A stretch of DNA of 7,105 nt from Methanobacterium sp. (lineage in GTDB: Archaea > Methanobacteriota > Methanobacteria > Methanobacteriales > Methanobacteriaceae). The translations under genes and the position numbers were made by a program. The notes beneath the pieces are model-generated. The model was not told the DNA's origin, made no database searches, and was given only the letters and a program-made list of their open reading frames with translations. Below are positions 5,561 to 7,105 of the stretch, in pieces. The stretch spans positions 1 to 7,105 of the forward strand of contig JAJRAE010000007.1 of assembly GCA_028682985.1 (NCBI GenBank). The letters are read 5' to 3'. Each line of letters starts with the position of its first letter. Within the stretch, counting starts at the first letter, position 1.

Positions 5561-6214
5561 ATGGACTGGGTTGTTAAAATAGGTGGAAGTCTATTCCCAG
5601 AGAAGGCGGTTGAACTCTGCCAGGCACTTTTAGGCAGGAATGTTCTGGTAATTTGCGGGGGAGGAGAGCTGGCTAATCTGTTGAGAAAATATGATGGGGA
5701 AGTGAAATTTTCTAATACTGCATCTCACCGGAGCGCGGTACTATGTATGGATGTGTTGGGAATGCTTTTGGTTGATAAAGTAAACGATGCCCAGGAAGTT
5801 CAAAGTCTTGAGGCTGCTGAGGAAGCGTTGAAGAAAAGCAGGCTCCCTGTTCTCATACCGTCTCCTTTAATATTCAAGAATGACCCCCTGGAGCATTCCT
5901 GGCGGGTTACCTCTGATTCCCTATCACTTTATATATCACATCTGCTAAAGGCTAAACTATTAATAGCAACTGATGTAGATGGTATATATAATCAGCAACC
6001 ATCAAAAGATGGTGCCCAGCTTATAAATAATATAAGTGCAAAAAAACTACTAGATTTTAGTGAAACATCAGTTGATGAATTTTTAGCAGAGCTTCTACTT
6101 CAATATAAGTCATCTTGCTACGTTGTTAACGGCAAATATCCAGAGAGGGTGTTGTCTATTATTGAAGGAAGAAGTGTTAAAGATAATAAATATACACTTA
6201 TTGGAGGAAATTGA
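5561..6214 (+). CDS. mfnE: [5-(aminomethyl)furan-3-yl]methyl phosphate kinase, methanofuran biosynthesis
   Basis: A 217-residue member of the amino acid kinase (aspartate/glutamate/uridylate kinase) superfamily, of the compact methanogen form. MfnE phosphorylates the furan phosphate intermediate to the diphosphate, which is then joined to a tyramine-glutamate chain to build methanofuran, the first C1 carrier of methanogenesis from CO2. Visible motifs are VVKIGGSL (4-11, Lys6 and the phosphate loop), ICGGGELAN (31-39), HSWRVTSDSLSLYISHL (112-128), ATDVDGIYN (136-144, nucleotide site) and VVNGKYPERV (188-197). The family is assigned from this motif order and length; a different small kinase of the same fold is possible but less likely in a methanogen. 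The gene is followed after a single base by the Zn-ribbon gene, and a ribosome binding site for that gene lies inside the mfnE 3' end, so the two are co-transcribed. Confidence 0.82.
   Translation: MDWVVKIGGSLFPEKAVELCQALLGRNVLVICGGGELANLLRKYDGEVKFSNTASHRSAVLCMDVLGMLLVDKVNDAQEVQSLEAAEEALKKSRLPVLIPSPLIFKNDPLEHSWRVTSDSLSLYISHLLKAKLLIATDVDGIYNQQPSKDGAQLINNISAKKLLDFSETSVDEFLAELLLQYKSSCYVVNGKYPERVLSIIEGRSVKDNKYTLIGGN
6203..6207 (+). promoter_or_regulatory. Ribosome binding site of the Zn-ribbon gene inside mfnE
   Basis: GGAGG lies 8 bases before the ATG at 6216, within the last codons of mfnE. It fixes the start of the small downstream gene. It also argues against the long upstream extension of that reading frame to 6123, which would overlap conserved mfnE sequence. 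Confidence 0.8.
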
Positions 6215-6215
6215 T

Positions 6216-6377
6216 ATGGAAAAGATAGAATGTACATCATGTAAACAGGAAATCTCACCAGTGGAAACCTACGTTAAATTTGTATGTCCGGAGTGTGAAA
6301 CCATACTCTACCGCTGCCAGAAATGCCGGACCTTTGGGCATATCTACCGCTGCCAGTGCGGATTTAAAGGACCTTAA
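6216..6377 (+). CDS. Small Zn-ribbon RNA-binding protein, predicted role in translation (DUF1610/COG2888 type)
   Basis: A 53-residue protein with eight cysteines arranged as four knuckles: Cys6/Cys9, Cys24/Cys27, Cys34/Cys37 and Cys46/Cys48. This is enough for two zinc ions. The order ECTSCKQEI, FVCPECETI, YRCQKCRTFG, YRCQCGFKGP is that of the archaeal Zn-ribbon family predicted to bind RNA and act in translation; its biochemical function is not established. The last knuckle is Cys-x-Cys, whereas the form I recall as usual is Cys-x2-Cys, so one residue appears to be missing there. The ATG has GGAGG 8 bases upstream. It sits one base after mfnE and 43 bases before aEF-1beta, and this pairing with the elongation factor gene supports the translation link. 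There is no signal peptide or membrane segment. Confidence 0.85.
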   Translation: MEKIECTSCKQEISPVETYVKFVCPECETILYRCQKCRTFGHIYRCQCGFKGP

Positions 6378-6385
6378 TATAAAAG
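6376..6385 (+). promoter_or_regulatory. Possible internal TATA box for the aEF-1beta gene
   Basis: AATATAAAAG overlaps the Zn-ribbon stop codon. RNA starting about 25 bases later (near 6406) would carry the GGAGGT ribosome binding site at 6408-6413. The elongation factor gene could therefore be transcribed both from the mfnE unit and on its own. Inferred from sequence and spacing only. Confidence 0.35.
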
Positions 6386-6420
6386 TAATTAACAATAATA
6401 TTTCTTTGGAGGTAATGAAT

Positions 6421-6690
6421 ATGGGAGAAGTTGTAGCTACAATTAAGTTAATGCCTGAAAGTCCTGAAGTGGACCTGGAAAAAGTTAAGGAAGACATAAT
6501 AAAGTCCATACCAGAAGGAGCTGAATTCCATAAAATAGAGGAAGAACCAATAGCATTCGGCCTGGTAGCCCTTAAGGTGATGGTTGTGGTGGGTGATTCT
6601 GAAGGAGGGACTGAAAAGGTAGAAGAAAATCTCTCCAAAGTAGAGAACGTAAGCAGCGTTGAAGTAGAAGACGTAAGAAGACTTATGTAA
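6421..6690 (+). CDS. ef1b: Translation elongation factor 1-beta, archaeal (aEF-1beta)
   Basis: An 89-residue cytoplasmic guanine-nucleotide exchange factor that reloads aEF-1alpha with GTP during translation. It begins MGEVVATIKLMPESPEVDLE and continues through KSIPEGAEFHKIEEEPIAFG, LVALKVMVVVGDSEGG and VSSVEVEDVRRLM. This is the complete archaeal EF-1beta fold, with the conserved EEPIAFGL core and the C-terminal VEV-D-V-R-R strand, at the usual length. The ATG at 6421 is chosen over the ATG at 6415 because GGAGGT (6408-6413) is 7 bases from the former and only 1 base from the latter. It is the last gene of the mfnE/Zn-ribbon cluster and is followed by strong oligo-T runs. Nothing unusual is seen in the protein. 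Confidence 0.95.
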   Translation: MGEVVATIKLMPESPEVDLEKVKEDIIKSIPEGAEFHKIEEEPIAFGLVALKVMVVVGDSEGGTEKVEENLSKVENVSSVEVEDVRRLM

Positions 6691-6701
6691 GCTTCATTAC
6701 C

Positions 6702-6748
6702 TTTTTTTAGTATAACAATTATTATTTTTTTTCTTTCAATAATTTTTT
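6702..6748 (+). terminator. Tandem oligo-T terminators after aEF-1beta
   Basis: Three T runs lie close together: seven at 6702-6708, eight at 6725-6732 and six at 6743-6748, beginning 12 bases after the stop codon. This is a typical strong archaeal termination region for a highly expressed gene. No hairpin of note precedes the runs. Confidence 0.65.
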
Positions 6749-6784
6749 ATAATCAAACAAATTAATTAATTAGAAGTAATACTA

Positions 6785-6819
6785 TTTATACTATAATTAA
6801 TAATATGGTTAATTGGTGA
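6785..6819 (+). promoter_or_regulatory. Relic promoter and ribosome binding site of the transporter remnant
   Basis: TTTATA at 6785-6790 would place an RNA start near 6813. GGTGA at 6815-6819 is 6 bases ahead of the ATT at 6826, where the family's initiator Met is expected. The signals of the lost gene therefore seem to survive and may still drive a short transcript. The GGTGA itself supplies an in-frame TGA. Confidence 0.4.
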
Positions 6820-6825
6820 CTAGAA

Positions 6826-6948
6826 ATTATAGATCTGATATTTGCCTGTATTCTGGGAGTTTCCTGCGGTGCAGTCACTGGTTTAATACCCGGTATTCAT
6901 GTTAACAAATATGTAATGATTACCACTTTATGGCTAATTTTTACATAA
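6826..6948 (+). pseudogene. N-terminal remnant of a TctA-like (COG1784/DUF112) membrane transporter
   Basis: Forty codons and a stop encode IIDLIFACILGVSCGAVTGL followed by IPGIHVNKYV and an unrelated-looking hydrophobic end. The part through GAVTGLIPGIHVN is the hallmark first helix and G-L-I-P-G-x-H-x-N loop of the archaeal TctA/DUF112 family, proteins of about 400 residues with many membrane helices. Here the frame stops at 6946-6948 and no continuation is visible in any frame before the next gene. The expected initiator is ATT, not ATG, and a TGA lies in frame two codons upstream (6817-6819), so translation from the original start is probably lost. I read this as a gene destroyed by internal deletion plus loss of its start. 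An ATT-initiated short peptide is the unlikely alternative. Confidence 0.65.
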
Positions 6949-6978
6949 TCCTAAATAAATAACCGTAATAAATATCTG

Positions 6979-7021
6979 TATAAAAAACATATTATATAAA
7001 AAAAGAAAGGGAGTTAGGTGA
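6979..7021 (+). promoter_or_regulatory. Promoter and ribosome binding site of the right-edge gene
   Basis: TATAAAAA at 6979-6986 would start RNA near 7007, ahead of AGGTGA at 7016-7021. That motif is 6 bases from the ATG at 7028. A second box, TTATATAAA at 6992-7000, would start RNA too late to include the whole ribosome binding site. An ATG at 7023 is out of frame and stops after three sense codons (Ser-Trp-Asn), so it is not the start. Confidence 0.5.
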
Positions 7022-7027
7022 AATGTC

Positions 7028-7105
7028 ATGGAATTAGCTCATTATCCTATTTTTGGAATAGATCTAGTTGTTTATATAGGTACAATTGCCTTAATTTTGT
7101 TAATC
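7028..7105 (+). CDS. Unrecognised membrane protein, N-terminal part
   Basis: The first 26 codons are in the window and the gene continues past the right edge. It begins MELAHYPIFGIDLVVYIGTI and runs on into ALILLI. This is a short N-terminus followed by a strongly hydrophobic segment from about residue 11, probably the first transmembrane helix or an uncleaved signal anchor. There is no Lys or Arg before the helix. The start is well supported: AGGTGA lies 6 bases upstream and a TATA box further up. I do not recognise the family from this fragment, and the neighbouring transporter remnant gives no functional clue because the two have separate promoters. Confidence 0.6.
   Translation, partial: MELAHYPIFGIDLVVYIGTIALILLI

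Larger units (their letters stand above)
6691..7027. other. Stretch of 337 bases without an intact gene
   Basis: This very AT-rich segment holds, in order, the tandem T runs of the aEF-1beta terminator, an orphan TATA box (TTTATA near 6785-6790) with a GGTGA motif at 6815-6819, the transporter remnant at 6826-6948, and the promoter and ribosome binding site of the gene starting at 7028. No tRNA, hairpin RNA or repeat longer than short AATT tracts was recognised. Confidence 0.6.

Noticed and set aside
6123..6215. Upstream extension of the Zn-ribbon frame into mfnE
   Set aside because: It overlaps the conserved VVNGKYPERV end of MfnE in another frame; GGAGG at 6203-6207 points to the ATG at 6216.
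6280..6420. Upstream extension of the aEF-1beta frame across the Zn-ribbon gene
   Set aside because: The aEF-1beta start at 6421 has a well-spaced GGAGGT, and the extension shows no family similarity while overlapping the cysteine-rich frame.
6255..6638. Minus-strand frame opposite the aEF-1beta and Zn-ribbon genes (127 codons)
   Set aside because: It is antisense to two well-supported genes and shows no domain or start signal.
1..7105. Defence island, CRISPR array, prophage or insertion sequence
   Set aside because: No spaced repeats, transposase, integrase, terminal inverted repeats or target duplications were seen; the genes are mainly core archaeal functions.

Overview
The window looks like chromosomal DNA from a methanogenic archaeon, most likely of the Methanobacteriales (Methanobacterium-like). 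Three things support this. Two genes belong to methanogenesis-specific pathways: a YcaO protein of the McrA-glycine thioamidation type and the methanofuran-biosynthesis kinase MfnE. The translation genes are archaeal (Pth2, aEF-1beta, and a small Zn-ribbon protein). The signals are archaeal too: AT-rich TATA boxes about 25 bases from the start or the inferred transcript start, GGAGG/AGGTGA ribosome binding sites, and oligo-T terminators. No rRNA, tRNA, CRISPR array, insertion sequence or integrase was seen.

Left part (1-3100, all minus strand). Reading in the direction of transcription, a HIT-family hydrolase (2648-3100) is followed by an M24 aminopeptidase P-like metallopeptidase (1568-2560). 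Then comes a two-gene unit with its own promoter: a TadC-like pilus assembly membrane protein (454-1386) and a 64-residue class III signal-peptide pilin (237-431). An aldehyde dehydrogenase of the lactaldehyde dehydrogenase (CofA) type starts at 150 and runs off the left edge.

Centre and right (3212-6690, all plus strand). Transcription diverges between HIT and a site-2 protease-like M50 membrane metallopeptidase (3212-3811). The following genes are YcaO (3876-5072), Pth2 (5127-5468, TTG start), then a compact cluster of mfnE (5561-6214), a 53-residue Zn-ribbon protein (6216-6377) and aEF-1beta (6421-6690). The cluster ends in tandem oligo-T runs.

Right edge (6691-7105). After the terminators there is a decayed N-terminal fragment of a TctA-like (COG1784/DUF112) membrane transporter. 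It retains a TATA box and a GGTGA motif, but ATT stands where ATG is expected, and a stop follows after 40 codons. Beyond it a new membrane protein gene starts at 7028 with its own promoter and ribosome binding site and leaves the window.

Functionally the window combines cofactor and coenzyme chemistry for methanogenesis (methanofuran, the McrA thioamide, perhaps coenzyme F420 through lactaldehyde dehydrogenase), translation housekeeping, and a small surface-pilus unit. Most of it is ordinary core genome. The best leads are the transporter remnant, the stand-alone TadC/pilin pair with an atypical signal peptide, the HIT protein with a changed histidine triad, and several probable leaderless transcripts.
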